Below are positions 17,783 to 26,743 of a DNA stretch of 64,000 bases, piece after piece (the stretch's first letter is position 1; the number at the start of each line of letters is the position of its first letter). Both the position numbers and the translations under genes were made by a program. Where the stretch lies: positions 62,001 to 126,000 of the forward strand of contig NZ_BMXB01000006.1 in assembly GCF_014651535.1 (NCBI RefSeq), read 5' to 3'. The stretch is from Salinimicrobium marinum (GTDB taxonomy: Bacteria > Bacteroidota > Bacteroidia > Flavobacteriales > Flavobacteriaceae). Below the pieces are notes generated by a model, which had not been told where the DNA came from, ran no database searches, and was given only the letters and a program-made list of their open reading frames with translations.

Positions 17783-19420
17783 CTAATTCAGTTTCCTTAC
17801 CTCCACATAAAACTCTTCTGCCACGATATCAATGTCTTGCGAAGAAAGATTGTTATTTGGTAATGTCTTCCAATCTGTGGTTGGTTTTAACCTGATTTCT
17901 TCTCCTTTAATTTTTACATCTACCGGCATTTCAAAATTTTCTACATCTGCTTTCCAGCGGTACTGAATTTTGTTTTTATCCTTTTTCAGCTGAAGCTGAG
18001 GTATGCTTGCTTGTCTTAGATATTGATCAAAAACAGGTTCGAGATCTACCGGTGTTGCTGCATTGAAGTAGTTTTCCGTGGTTTTGGTGTCAATGACCTG
18101 GTGTTTATACGTTTCGGTATAATCTTTCAGGGTTTTCCACCATAGTTCGTCATTATCGTAAATGCTTCTAATGGTATTCAAAAGATTTGCTCCTTTGGAA
18201 TACATATCTCCCGATCCTTCACTATTTACTCCGTAGTTACCGATAATGGGTGAAAAATTTCTTATGCCTCTGCGAAGGCCTTTCAAATATTCCAGGGCTT
18301 CTTCTTTTCCCCAGCGGCATTCCACGTAAACAGCTTCTGTGTAACTGGTGAAACCTTCGTGGATCCACATATCTGCAATATCGGCAGCCGTAATGCTGTT
18401 GCCATACCATTCATGACCGGTTTCATGGATGATGATATAATCCCATTTTAATCCGATGCCGGTGCCGCTTAGGTCATTTCCAAGGTAACCCATTTTGTAT
18501 TCATTTCCGTAGGCAACGGCGCTTTGATGTTCCATCCCGAGGTACGGGGTTTCCACCAGCTTGAAACCATCTTCAACGAAAGGATATTCCCCGAATTTTT
18601 CATAGAAGCAGTCCATCATCAGTTTTACTTCTTCAAATTGTGTTTTCGCTTTTTTTAAATTATATGGTAAAACATAATAATCCAGGTCAAGATTTTTGTA
18701 CCGATCGCTGAAATGAGCGTAATTCCCAATATTCAAAATGACATTGTAGTTGTTAATGGGGCTATTGACGCCCCAGCTCCATTGGGTATAGCCGTTACCC
18801 AGGTCCTTTTCTCCCAGGAACCTTCCGTTGGAAACATTGATTAAACCGTTAGGAACAGCTACATCCAGCCTTACAGATTCTGGTTCATCGCTTTGGTGGT
18901 CTTTGTTCGGGTACCATAAACTTGCACCCGTACCCTGCACAGCTACACCAATCCACGGATTGCCTTCGCGGTCTTCTTCCCATACAAATCCGCCGTCCCA
19001 GGGTGCATTTTCGGCCACTACAGGATTTCCGGAGTAATAAAAATGAATGGAATCAACTGAATTTGCCACAATCGGATTTCCGAGGTCAATAAATACTGCG
19101 TTATATTTTCTTTGGTATTTAAGGCTTTGTCCTTGCTGCACAATGGAATCTACCTGCATGTTTTCAAAAAGATCTACCTGCATCACCGGAAGATCTTCTT
19201 CAGCTTTAAAAGTGATGGTATTGGAGCCTGATATGAATTGATCTTCGGGAACAACTTTTAGCTTTAAATGATACTTTAGCACATCATAGTTTCGCTCCGG
19301 CCTGAGGGAGCCACGCAGTGTATCTGCTTCGGTATAAGTTGTCTTATCACCCAAAACCTGGGCGCAGGATTGTATGGTGAAGGAAAGCATCAATATTAAA
19401 GCAAGAATGGAATAACGCAT
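17783..19420 (-). CDS. M1 family metallopeptidase, lipoprotein
   Basis: About 545 residues from the preferred start at 19420. The frame is open to 19543, but that extension would overlap the carboxylase stop by 62 bp and has no signal sequence. From 19420 the protein opens MRYSILALILMLSFTIQSC, a lipoprotein signal with lipobox IQSC. Zinc site HETGHEWYGN is present with the downstream Glu in IHEGFTSY; the GMEN-type motif is GMEHQSAVAYG. It is shorter than the first M1 enzyme at 193-2313 and is not its close copy. The likely role is peptide breakdown at the cell surface. Confidence 0.87.
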   Translation of the reverse strand: MRYSILALILMLSFTIQSCAQVLGDKTTYTEADTLRGSLRPERNYDVLKYHLKLKVVPEDQFISGSNTITFKAEEDLPVMQVDLFENMQVDSIVQQGQSLKYQRKYNAVFIDLGNPIVANSVDSIHFYYSGNPVVAENAPWDGGFVWEEDREGNPWIGVAVQGTGASLWYPNKDHQSDEPESVRLDVAVPNGLINVSNGRFLGEKDLGNGYTQWSWGVNSPINNYNVILNIGNYAHFSDRYKNLDLDYYVLPYNLKKAKTQFEEVKLMMDCFYEKFGEYPFVEDGFKLVETPYLGMEHQSAVAYGNEYKMGYLGNDLSGTGIGLKWDYIIIHETGHEWYGNSITAADIADMWIHEGFTSYTEAVYVECRWGKEEALEYLKGLRRGIRNFSPIIGNYGVNSEGSGDMYSKGANLLNTIRSIYDNDELWWKTLKDYTETYKHQVIDTKTTENYFNAATPVDLEPVFDQYLRQASIPQLQLKKDKNKIQYRWKADVENFEMPVDVKIKGEEIRLKPTTDWKTLPNNNLSSQDIDIVAEEFYVEVRKLN

Positions 19421-19481
19421 TGGAAGCATATTCTGAAAATTTAAAATTATTTCAATTGAGAAGCCTGAGGAAATTCTTGTT

Positions 19482-21110
19482 TTATGTCTGAATAACCCCA
19501 AGATTAAAATCTTTCGTAATAGGTGAATGGTTGGCGGCTTCAATCCCGGTAGAGATCCATTTGCGGGTGTCTAACGGATTTATTACTGCATCTGTCCACA
19601 ATCTTGCTGCTGCGTAATATGGGGAGGTTTGTTTGTCATATCTTGCCTTTATTTCATCAAAAACAGCTTTTTCTTTTTCAGCGTCTACTTTTTCCCCTTT
19701 TTTCTCCATTGAGGCTGTTTCAATTTGTGCTAGCACTTTTGCTGCCTGAGTTCCACCCATTACGGCCAGCTCGGCACTTGGCCAGGCAAAAATAAGACGT
19801 GGATCATAGGCTTTTCCGCACATGGCGTAATTGCCGGCGCCGTAGGAATTGCCGATCACTACCGTAAATTTCGGAACCACACTATTGCTCACTGCATTTA
19901 CCATTTTAGCGCCATCTTTAATGATACCGCCGTGTTCACTTTTACTTCCCACCATGAAGCCGGTGACGTCCTGAAGAAAAACCAACGGAATTTTTTTCTG
20001 GTTACAGTTGGCAATAAAGCGGGTAGCTTTATCGGCAGAATCTGAATAGATCACTCCGCCGAACTGCATTTCCTTTTTTGTTGTTTTTACAATTTTTCGC
20101 TGGTTCGCCACGATTCCCACGGCCCATCCGTCAATCCGGGCGTAGCCGGTTATGATCGTTTTTCCGTAACCTTCTTTGTATTCCTGGAATTCAGACCTGT
20201 CCACAAGCCTTTCAATGATCTCTCTCATATCGTACTGCTCATTCCGTAGCTTCGGAAGGATTCCGAAGATCTCATCAGGGTCTTTCGCAGGTTTTGCGGC
20301 GGGTTTACGATTGTATCCAGCTTTATCGAAATCTCCGATCTTGTCCATGATGTTTTTGATCGTATCCAGCGCATCCTTGTCATCTTTGGCTTTATAATCT
20401 GTAACACCGCTTATCTCGCTGTGAGTGGTAGCTCCGCCCAGCGTTTCATTGTCGATAGATTCTCCAATGGCAGCCTTTACAAGGTAACTTCCTGCAAGGA
20501 AAATACTTCCGGTTTTTTCCACGATCAGGGCTTCATCACTCATAATAGGAAGATAAGCTCCCCCGGCGACACAGCTTCCCATAACCGCAGAAATCTGAGT
20601 AATTCCCATGCTGCTCATTACAGCGTTGTTTCGGAAAATTCTTCCGAAGTGTTCCTTATCGGGAAAAATTTCATCCTGCATGGGGAGATAAACTCCGGCA
20701 GAATCCACCAGGTATATAATAGGCAGTCTGTTCTCAATGGAAATTTCCTGCGCCCTAAGATTTTTTTTTGCAGTGATGGGAAACCAGGCTCCCGCTTTTA
20801 CCGTGGCATCGTTTGCAACCACGATACATTGTTTTCCCGAAACCTTTCCAATCTTCACGACCACGCCACCACTTGGGCAGCCGCCATGTTCTTGGTACAT
20901 TTCATCTCCTGCAAAAGCACCTATTTCTATGGCAGCTTCTTTGTCATCAAACAAATAGTTGATACGTTCGCGGGCGGTCATTTTGCCTTTTTGATGATGC
21001 TTTTCAATCCGTTTTTCGCCGCCCCCCAATTTAATGGTCTTTAGCCGACTATTTAAATCTGAAACCAGAAGTTTATTATGGTCTTCGTTTTTATTAAATT
21101 CAATATTCAT
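19482..21110 (-). CDS. Acyl-CoA carboxylase carboxyltransferase beta subunit, MccB-like
   Basis: 542-residue biotin-dependent carboxyltransferase. Crotonase-fold motifs in the N half (ANDATVKAGAWFPIT, SAGVYLPMQDEIFPD, CVAGGAYLPIMSDEA) and in the C half (QDVTGFMVG, GNSYGAGNYAMCG) are clear. The GGCPSGGVVVKIG stretch and the QDEIFPD motif resemble methylcrotonyl-CoA carboxylase (leucine breakdown) more than propionyl-CoA carboxylase. No biotin carboxylase alpha subunit is adjacent, so the partner is elsewhere and the acyl-CoA used is an inference. Confidence 0.85.
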   Translation of the reverse strand: MNIEFNKNEDHNKLLVSDLNSRLKTIKLGGGEKRIEKHHQKGKMTARERINYLFDDKEAAIEIGAFAGDEMYQEHGGCPSGGVVVKIGKVSGKQCIVVANDATVKAGAWFPITAKKNLRAQEISIENRLPIIYLVDSAGVYLPMQDEIFPDKEHFGRIFRNNAVMSSMGITQISAVMGSCVAGGAYLPIMSDEALIVEKTGSIFLAGSYLVKAAIGESIDNETLGGATTHSEISGVTDYKAKDDKDALDTIKNIMDKIGDFDKAGYNRKPAAKPAKDPDEIFGILPKLRNEQYDMREIIERLVDRSEFQEYKEGYGKTIITGYARIDGWAVGIVANQRKIVKTTKKEMQFGGVIYSDSADKATRFIANCNQKKIPLVFLQDVTGFMVGSKSEHGGIIKDGAKMVNAVSNSVVPKFTVVIGNSYGAGNYAMCGKAYDPRLIFAWPSAELAVMGGTQAAKVLAQIETASMEKKGEKVDAEKEKAVFDEIKARYDKQTSPYYAAARLWTDAVINPLDTRKWISTGIEAANHSPITKDFNLGVIQT

Positions 21111-21325
21111 CAGTCTGTTTTTTAAATACTTTTACACTTCTTTCAGGTAACCGAAATGTATTAAAATGAGTGTGAGCACCGCAATTAGATGCTTTCAACA
21201 ATCGCTAAAATACAAAAAGCAAACTATTATTTATCTTTATTAAAAATTGCGATATTTGCTCCAAACATCCCTGTCCCAAAATAAGGGAAATCCGAACAAA
21301 CAAGACAGGCTTTTAGAGAGAACGT

Positions 21326-21505
21326 ATGGGAATGAATAAGAATTCGGTTTGTGCATGGGCTTCTTTTTTAATGTTCCTTATTGGAACTGCGCTTGTGCTT
21401 TTGGGTGTGCTAAAATATGAAGATTATGCAATTGGATTTTCTACAGTAGGAATCGGATTTTTTGCTATCTCATGGGCTTTTAATGCATTAAAGGGGCGGG
21501 TTTAG
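21326..21505 (+). CDS. Small two-helix membrane protein, YiaA/YiaB-like
   Basis: 59 residues beginning MGMNKNSVCAWASFLMFLIG. Two hydrophobic helices (about residues 9-28 and 34-52) are joined by a short loop KYEDYA, ending with a basic tail LKGRV. The size and layout resemble the YiaA/YiaB two-helix domain, but this is a weak match. ATG at 21326; a second ATG two codons later is an alternative. No partner is obvious; it lies between the carboxylase start and a DinB gene. Confidence 0.6.
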   Translation: MGMNKNSVCAWASFLMFLIGTALVLLGVLKYEDYAIGFSTVGIGFFAISWAFNALKGRV

Positions 21506-21597
21506 ATCTCTTTTGAAATACTTCGAAAATTTTACTATTCAAATTTCTTTCCGCATAAGCCGGAAACCTAATTGCTTTTGATTAATTTACTGCTAAA

Positions 21598-22077
21598 ATG
21601 AATGCTATGGAAGCCTTAAAGAAGCAGCTTGTAAAGCACCTTAATGGTGGAGAAGCCTTTATGCCTTTAGAGGAAATGCTGAAGGAGATCTCTTTTCAAA
21701 AACTGGGAGAGCGGCCAAAGAACCTGCCTTATTCCTTCTATGAACTCTTTTACCATATTTGTTTTACTCAAAATGATATCCTGAATTATTGTACTGAAAT
21801 ACAATATAAGGCGCCGAACTGGCCAAAGGATTATTGGCCGGCTCACCGGGAGCCGCAGAATGAGAAAGACTGGAGAAACCTGGTGGAAAATTATCGTAAA
21901 GACAGAGAAGAGCTTACAAAGGTGATTATGGATCCTGAAATTGAATTAACTGAAACTGTTCCTTCAAATTCCAGTCATACTTTTTTGCGGGAAATACTGC
22001 TGGTTATTGAGCACAGTGCATATCACAGCGGACAGATGTTGATCGTTTTACGGCATCTAGGTCTTCATACCACATAA
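21598..22077 (+). CDS. DinB family protein
   Basis: 159 residues with the four-helix bundle pattern of DinB/YfiT-like proteins. Candidate metal ligands are His near residue 52 (LFYHICFTQND) and the paired His in VIEHSAYHSGQMLIVLRHLG (about residues 138-157). Relatives include bacillithiol-transferases; since bshB1 is in the window, a bacillithiol-S-transferase role is possible but not shown. Confidence 0.8.
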   Translation: MNAMEALKKQLVKHLNGGEAFMPLEEMLKEISFQKLGERPKNLPYSFYELFYHICFTQNDILNYCTEIQYKAPNWPKDYWPAHREPQNEKDWRNLVENYRKDREELTKVIMDPEIELTETVPSNSSHTFLREILLVIEHSAYHSGQMLIVLRHLGLHTT

Positions 22078-22196
22078 AGACCGGAATCTTACTGAAGGTA
22101 AACAGAAATTTAAGATATTTGCCTGTGATTTGAAGAGGTATGAACTTTAATTTTTTATAGGCTTACTTCAGTTACAAACTTTAAAAAAATACATGT

Positions 22197-23888
22197 ATGG
22201 CAGACGATAAGAAAGTAATTTTCTCCATGTCGGGTTTGACAAAAACCTACCAGGGAGCAAATACTCCGGTACTAAAGAATATTTATTTAAGCTTTTTCTA
22301 CGGAGCAAAAATTGGGATCCTTGGACTCAATGGATCTGGGAAATCTACTTTGCTGAGCATAATCGCCGGAAAAGAAAAGAATTATCAGGGAGATGTTGTC
22401 TTTGCACCCGGGTATTCTGTTGGACTTTTAGAACAGGAGCCTCAGCTGGATGAAGATAAAACCGTGTTGGAAATAGTAAAGGAAGGTGCAGCGGAAACTG
22501 TGGCCATCCTCGATGAATACAACAAGATCAACGATATGTTTGGCTTGCCGGAAGTTTACGAAGATGCCGATAAGATGCAGAAGTTGATGGACAAACAGGC
22601 AGAACTTCAGGATAAGATCGATGCCAGCAATGCCTGGGAACTTGATACCAAACTGGAAATTGCCATGGACGCGCTGCGTACCCCGGAGCCGGATAAGAAA
22701 ATCAGTGTACTTTCAGGAGGAGAGCGCCGTCGGGTTGCTCTTTGTAGGTTACTGCTTCAGGAGCCAGATGTATTGCTGCTGGATGAGCCTACCAACCACC
22801 TTGATGCCGAATCGGTACACTGGCTGGAACATCATTTGCAACAATACAAAGGAACTGTAATTGCCGTAACGCACGACCGTTATTTTCTTGATAACGTAGC
22901 AGGTTGGATCCTGGAACTGGACAGGGGAGAAGGTATTCCATGGAAAGGAAACTATTCTTCCTGGTTAGATCAAAAATCAAAACGTCTTGCACAGGAACAA
23001 AAGCAGGCCAGCAAGCGTCAAAAAACATTGGAGCGTGAGCTTGAATGGTCCAGAATGGCACCAAAAGGAAGACAGGCGAAACAGAAAGCGCGTTTGAACA
23101 ACTATGATAAATTGCTGAGTCAGGATCAAAAGCAAATGGATGAGCAGTTGGAGATCTACATCCCGAACGGGCCACGGCTTGGAACGAATGTGATCGAAGC
23201 CAAAGGAGTGAGTAAAGCTTTTGGTGATAAACTGCTGTACGAAGATCTTAATTTTAAACTTCCGCAAGCGGGAATCGTTGGAATAATAGGTCCTAATGGT
23301 GCAGGTAAAACCACTATATTCAAAATGATCATGGGAGAAGAAACACCCGATAAAGGTTCTTTTGAAGTAGGGGAGACTGCAAAGATCTCTTATGTAGATC
23401 AAAGCCATACTAATATAGATCCTGAAAAGACCATCTGGCAGAACTTCAGCGATGAGCAGGAATTGATCCTGATGGGCGGAAGACAGGTGAATTCAAGGGC
23501 ATATTTAAGCCGGTTCAATTTCAGCGGAAGCGAACAGAATAAAAAAGTCAGCAAATTATCTGGTGGGGAAAGGAACCGACTGCACCTTGCCATGACTTTA
23601 AAAGAGGAAGGAAACGTATTGCTTCTGGATGAGCCTACAAACGACCTTGATGTGAATACCCTTCGTGCCCTTGAGGAAGGTCTTGATAGTTTTGCAGGTT
23701 GTGCGGTGATCATTTCTCACGACCGTTGGTTCCTGGACAGGGTTTGTACGCACATCCTTTCGTTTGAAGGGGATTCGCAGGTGTATTTCTTTGAAGGAAG
23801 CTTCTCAGATTACGAAGAGAACAAGAAGAAACGTCTTGGTGGAGATCTAATGCCGAAGCGTATCAAGTACAAAAAACTTGTAAGATAA
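22197..23888 (+). CDS. ettA: Energy-dependent translational throttle protein EttA (ABC-F)
   Basis: 563 residues, duplicated ABC ATPase with no membrane domain, as in ABC-F proteins. First cassette: Walker A GLNGSGKST, signature LSGGERRR, Walker B LLLDEPTNHLD. Second cassette: Walker A GPNGAGKTT, signature LSGGERNR, Walker B LLLDEPTNDLD. An arm region is inserted in cassette one and a charged linker (KSKRLAQEQKQASKRQK) lies between cassettes. EttA gates ribosome entry into elongation according to ATP/ADP. A repeat/terminator-like element lies 45 bp after the stop. Confidence 0.92.
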   Translation: MADDKKVIFSMSGLTKTYQGANTPVLKNIYLSFFYGAKIGILGLNGSGKSTLLSIIAGKEKNYQGDVVFAPGYSVGLLEQEPQLDEDKTVLEIVKEGAAETVAILDEYNKINDMFGLPEVYEDADKMQKLMDKQAELQDKIDASNAWELDTKLEIAMDALRTPEPDKKISVLSGGERRRVALCRLLLQEPDVLLLDEPTNHLDAESVHWLEHHLQQYKGTVIAVTHDRYFLDNVAGWILELDRGEGIPWKGNYSSWLDQKSKRLAQEQKQASKRQKTLERELEWSRMAPKGRQAKQKARLNNYDKLLSQDQKQMDEQLEIYIPNGPRLGTNVIEAKGVSKAFGDKLLYEDLNFKLPQAGIVGIIGPNGAGKTTIFKMIMGEETPDKGSFEVGETAKISYVDQSHTNIDPEKTIWQNFSDEQELILMGGRQVNSRAYLSRFNFSGSEQNKKVSKLSGGERNRLHLAMTLKEEGNVLLLDEPTNDLDVNTLRALEEGLDSFAGCAVIISHDRWFLDRVCTHILSFEGDSQVYFFEGSFSDYEENKKKRLGGDLMPKRIKYKKLVR

Positions 23889-23933
23889 CCTGACTGAGAT
23901 TTCGGATCTTCACCAGGGAAAAAAGTGGTAAAA

Positions 23934-24041
23934 GAAGAGGCTGTCTAAAAAAGAATTTTTTCGTCTACCTGAACTGTTTAAGGTTCTAACAAATTCTGGA
24001 AATCAGAATGACGATATAAAAAGTTTTTTGACAGCCTCTTT
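23934..24041. repeat. Long imperfect inverted repeat of the aggctgtc family, terminator-like
   Basis: Arms gaggctgtc (23937-23945) and gacagcctc (24030-24038) enclose a second nested inverted pair, cgtctacctgaa and the reverse complement in cagaatgacg (24004-24013). The whole is a 108-bp imperfect palindrome between the convergent ettA and the lipoprotein gene, ending in a T run. Shorter related copies are at 35408-35438, 36745-36830 and 60499-60582. Confidence 0.75.
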
Positions 24042-24063
24042 TTATGTTTAAAAAATTTCCAAC

Positions 24064-24876
24064 TTATTCATTCGGATACCATTCTGCCAGGACCACTTCA
24101 ATGTCTTTGTTTCCTTCGTTGACCAATTCTTTGAATCTCTCAACATCGGCTTTTCCATCCTGCCCCCGGAAGTGGTACGGGTACACCTGCTTCGGAGCAA
24201 ATTCCAACACTCCTTCAGCCGCCGCGTCTACCGGCATGGTATATGGTAAATTCATGGGTACCAGTGCAATATCGATATTTTCCAGATTCCTCATCTCCGG
24301 AATATCTTCTGTGTCGCCGGCTATGTAAAGTCGTTTTCCATCTTTCTCAAGAACGTATCCGTTTCCACGCCCTTTTTCATGGTATTGTTTCGCTTCCTCC
24401 CTAAGATTATACATGGGGATGGCTTCGATTGAAAAATCTTGCTCCTCTATAGTTTCGCCATTATTCATTATCACAAAATCCGCATTCAGATCATCCGGCA
24501 GCTGGTCTTTTACTGCCTGTGGAACTATAATTCGCGTGTTTTGAAGATTAAGATCCCGAAGCGTTTCCGCATCCATGTGATCTCCGTGAATATCTGTTAT
24601 CAAAACCAGATCGGGTTCGTCCATCCCTTCAAATGCATCTGCGCCACCTGTAGGATCCAGATAGATCGTGGTTTCTCCCCAGTTTATCACAGCCGTAGCA
24701 TGAGAAATGGGTTCAATTTGAATATCTTCTGTTTCAGTAGAATCTGCATCTTCGGAATCACCATTCATGAAAGATTCCTCTTCCAGTTCTTTAGCCAATT
24801 CCATGTTCTTTTCACTTTCAGATTTGCAACCCACTATCAGTAAACAGCAGGCAAAAATTAAAGTCAGTTTTTTCAT
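24064..24876 (-). CDS. Metallo-beta-lactamase-fold lipoprotein
   Basis: 270 residues. N-terminal lipoprotein signal MKKLTLIFACCLLIVGC with lipobox (IVGC), then an acidic linker rich in Glu, Asp and Ser (about residues 20-50). The hydrolase domain has TDIHGDHMD (about residue 93) and AGDTEDIPEMRN (about residue 197). It resembles the UPF0173 hydrolase at 13939 in order of motifs but is exported and has a His-x-x-Asp-His variant. The substrate is unknown. Confidence 0.82.
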   Translation of the reverse strand: MKKLTLIFACCLLIVGCKSESEKNMELAKELEEESFMNGDSEDADSTETEDIQIEPISHATAVINWGETTIYLDPTGGADAFEGMDEPDLVLITDIHGDHMDAETLRDLNLQNTRIIVPQAVKDQLPDDLNADFVIMNNGETIEEQDFSIEAIPMYNLREEAKQYHEKGRGNGYVLEKDGKRLYIAGDTEDIPEMRNLENIDIALVPMNLPYTMPVDAAAEGVLEFAPKQVYPYHFRGQDGKADVERFKELVNEGNKDIEVVLAEWYPNE

Positions 24877-24940
24877 AATCAGTTAGTTTTCATTAAAACT
24901 AAACAATATGCTGACTTTCATCAATTTATTTAATAAAGTT

Positions 24941-25399
24941 TTATGAAAGCAGAAGTTGCATTTTTATGTCGCCCCGGGCATAAGGATTGTTTCCTTCAAT
25001 AGGGATTTCCTCAAACCCATATTTTTTATAAATATGAATGGCGTTTTCCAGTTTCCGATTTGAGTAAATAATTATTTTATTCCAACCTTCTTTTTTGGCA
25101 AAATCCAGGGCGTATTCCATTAATTTTTGTCCAATTCTTTTTCCGCGGGCTGCGGGAGTTATTGCCATTTTGGTAAGCTCGAAAATACCTTCTTCAATTT
25201 TCATGAGGGCTACCGTCCCAATGATTTTCTTTTCGTCCTTCACAAAAAAGATGTTGCCACCCGGTTCAATGATGTACCTTTCCGGATTTCCAAGCACTTC
25301 CTCGTCGTGCGGTTCCACATAAAAAAATTCTTCCAGCCATTGAATATTCAGGTTTTTAAAATCACGGGCGTATGTGGGATCAAATCGTATTAATTCCAT
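24941..25399 (-). CDS. GNAT family N-acetyltransferase
   Basis: 152 residues with the GNAT fold. Acetyl-CoA pyrophosphate loop RGKRIGQKLMEYAL (about residues 89-102) follows the AITPAARG strand, and the NAIHIYKKYGFEEI motif is typical at the C-terminus. It is the last gene of the hut operon (stop of DUF1622 at 25400 abuts this start at 25399). The acceptor is unknown; a link with histidine utilisation is only positional. Confidence 0.82.
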   Translation of the reverse strand: MELIRFDPTYARDFKNLNIQWLEEFFYVEPHDEEVLGNPERYIIEPGGNIFFVKDEKKIIGTVALMKIEEGIFELTKMAITPAARGKRIGQKLMEYALDFAKKEGWNKIIIYSNRKLENAIHIYKKYGFEEIPIEGNNPYARGDIKMQLLLS

Positions 25400-25753
25400 T
25401 TATTTTTCTCCTATAGTTCGTTTTTGCCACGGCCATCTTCCTTCGAGTTCCACCTGTAGCGATAAGCTTAAAAATGTTCTTATAAGTACAATTATACCTA
25501 GAACCAGTACATTATCCATGGTAGGATCCGTGCTCACGGTTGCAATAATATCCCCGGCCACCAAAAACTCAAGCCCCAGTAAAATTGCCTTTCCCAGGTC
25601 ATGTCGAAAGGTCCTGTATGAGCTGCCATCCTCATGTTTATCAAAGAAGTAGCGCCATAAGGCGAAAACGGGACCAAAGATCATAACCAGAACTCCCGCA
25701 ACTTCAATAGCGAGTGCAGTATATTGGATGTACTCCTGAATCATTTCATGCAT
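25400..25753 (-). CDS. DUF1622 membrane protein
   Basis: 117 residues with three hydrophobic helices (EVAGVLVMIFGPVFAL; ILLGLEFLVAGDIIAT; NVLVLGIIVLIRTFLSLSL). The length and the E-F-L-V-A-G-D-I-I pattern fit DUF1622, an inner-membrane family of unknown function. Its start overlaps the hutG stop by 8 bp and its stop abuts the GNAT start, so all are in one transcript. Confidence 0.8.
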   Translation of the reverse strand: MHEMIQEYIQYTALAIEVAGVLVMIFGPVFALWRYFFDKHEDGSSYRTFRHDLGKAILLGLEFLVAGDIIATVSTDPTMDNVLVLGIIVLIRTFLSLSLQVELEGRWPWQKRTIGEK

Positions 25754-26741
25754 GGGAATAATTCTTTAGAAAATCGGTTATTAAATAAGACAGCGTTTTT
25801 CCTGTGGGGAAATCCTCTGTCGCTATTGCTTCACAAAGATGAAGATAAGTACAATTCTTATTTTTTGCTACAATGGCTATAAAATTCCTGACTTCATCTA
25901 CGGTAAACCCGCTGGGGGAAATGGCGCTGCTGGGGAGGTTTGCAATTGAATCACAATCTATTTCAACCCCAAATCTATCATCTGAGACAAATTTCAGGTG
26001 CTTTTCAAGTTCTGAAATCCTGTCTTCGGAAAAAATATCTTCGAAAAGGCTGTATTGAATCTCTTCTGAAGCATCCATTTTTTGAAAAATGTATTGTGGC
26101 GTATAATTTTGTTGCAGTCCGAAAACGGAATATTTCTTCAGAAATCCTTTTTCAAGAGCATAACTGAATCCGTTGCCACTGTGGCGGTGTTCCAGTTGCC
26201 GCAGATCTGTATGAGCATCGATGTTAAGAACATTTACAGGCTTCTGAAAAGCTTCTGAAGCACCTTTAATGTTCCCGAAAGCATTGTTGTGCCCGCCTCC
26301 AATGATTACGGGAATCTTTCCTGCAGAAATGATCTTCTTAACCACCCCACTTACGACTTCATCAATACTTTCTACAAGTTCGCCCATTTTAGGGTAGTAG
26401 TTAGGGTCTGAAACTTCAAGGTTTGAAGCTTTTTTCATTTCTGCAGTACAATCTATTTCTCCCAGGAGAAGCAGTTTCTCTGAAGAAAAAAACCGGTTGT
26501 GCTGAATGTTCAATAATGCCTTTAGACCCGCCTGCCAGGCATTGGCGGTCCCGGCTTTACCGTAGTTTGCTCGTACACCGATGTCTTCAGGGATTCCAAA
26601 AAGAACGAATTCGGCATCATTTTCCTGAAGTTTTTCAACTTTAGAAATAAACTGAATTCTTTCCCCTAGCCTGGTCTCTCCGGGCCGTAGATTAATATAA
26701 GCCGCAATGGATTTCTGATTGTAAACCTTCAGTTTTGGCAT
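25746..26741 (-). CDS. hutG: Formimidoylglutamase (HutG)
   Basis: 331-residue arginase/agmatinase-fold hydrolase. Mn ligands are seen in IIGGGHNNAFG (about residue 146), NIDAHTDLRQLEHRHSG (about residue 176) and EIDCDSIANLP (about residue 258). It hydrolyses N-formimidoyl-L-glutamate to glutamate and formamide, the last step of one histidine-degradation route. Two bases separate it from hutI upstream. Neighbour hutI strongly supports the formimidoylglutamase call over agmatinase. Confidence 0.9.
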   Translation of the reverse strand: MPKLKVYNQKSIAAYINLRPGETRLGERIQFISKVEKLQENDAEFVLFGIPEDIGVRANYGKAGTANAWQAGLKALLNIQHNRFFSSEKLLLLGEIDCTAEMKKASNLEVSDPNYYPKMGELVESIDEVVSGVVKKIISAGKIPVIIGGGHNNAFGNIKGASEAFQKPVNVLNIDAHTDLRQLEHRHSGNGFSYALEKGFLKKYSVFGLQQNYTPQYIFQKMDASEEIQYSLFEDIFSEDRISELEKHLKFVSDDRFGVEIDCDSIANLPSSAISPSGFTVDEVRNFIAIVAKNKNCTYLHLCEAIATEDFPTGKTLSYLITDFLKNYSHA

Positions 26742-26743
26742 TT

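Noticed and set aside
19421-19543. Upstream extension of the second M1 peptidase
   Set aside because: It overlaps the carboxylase stop and lacks a signal; the lipoprotein signal begins at 19420.
20421-21044. 207-codon frame opposite the carboxyltransferase gene
   Set aside because: Antisense shadow of a well-supported gene.
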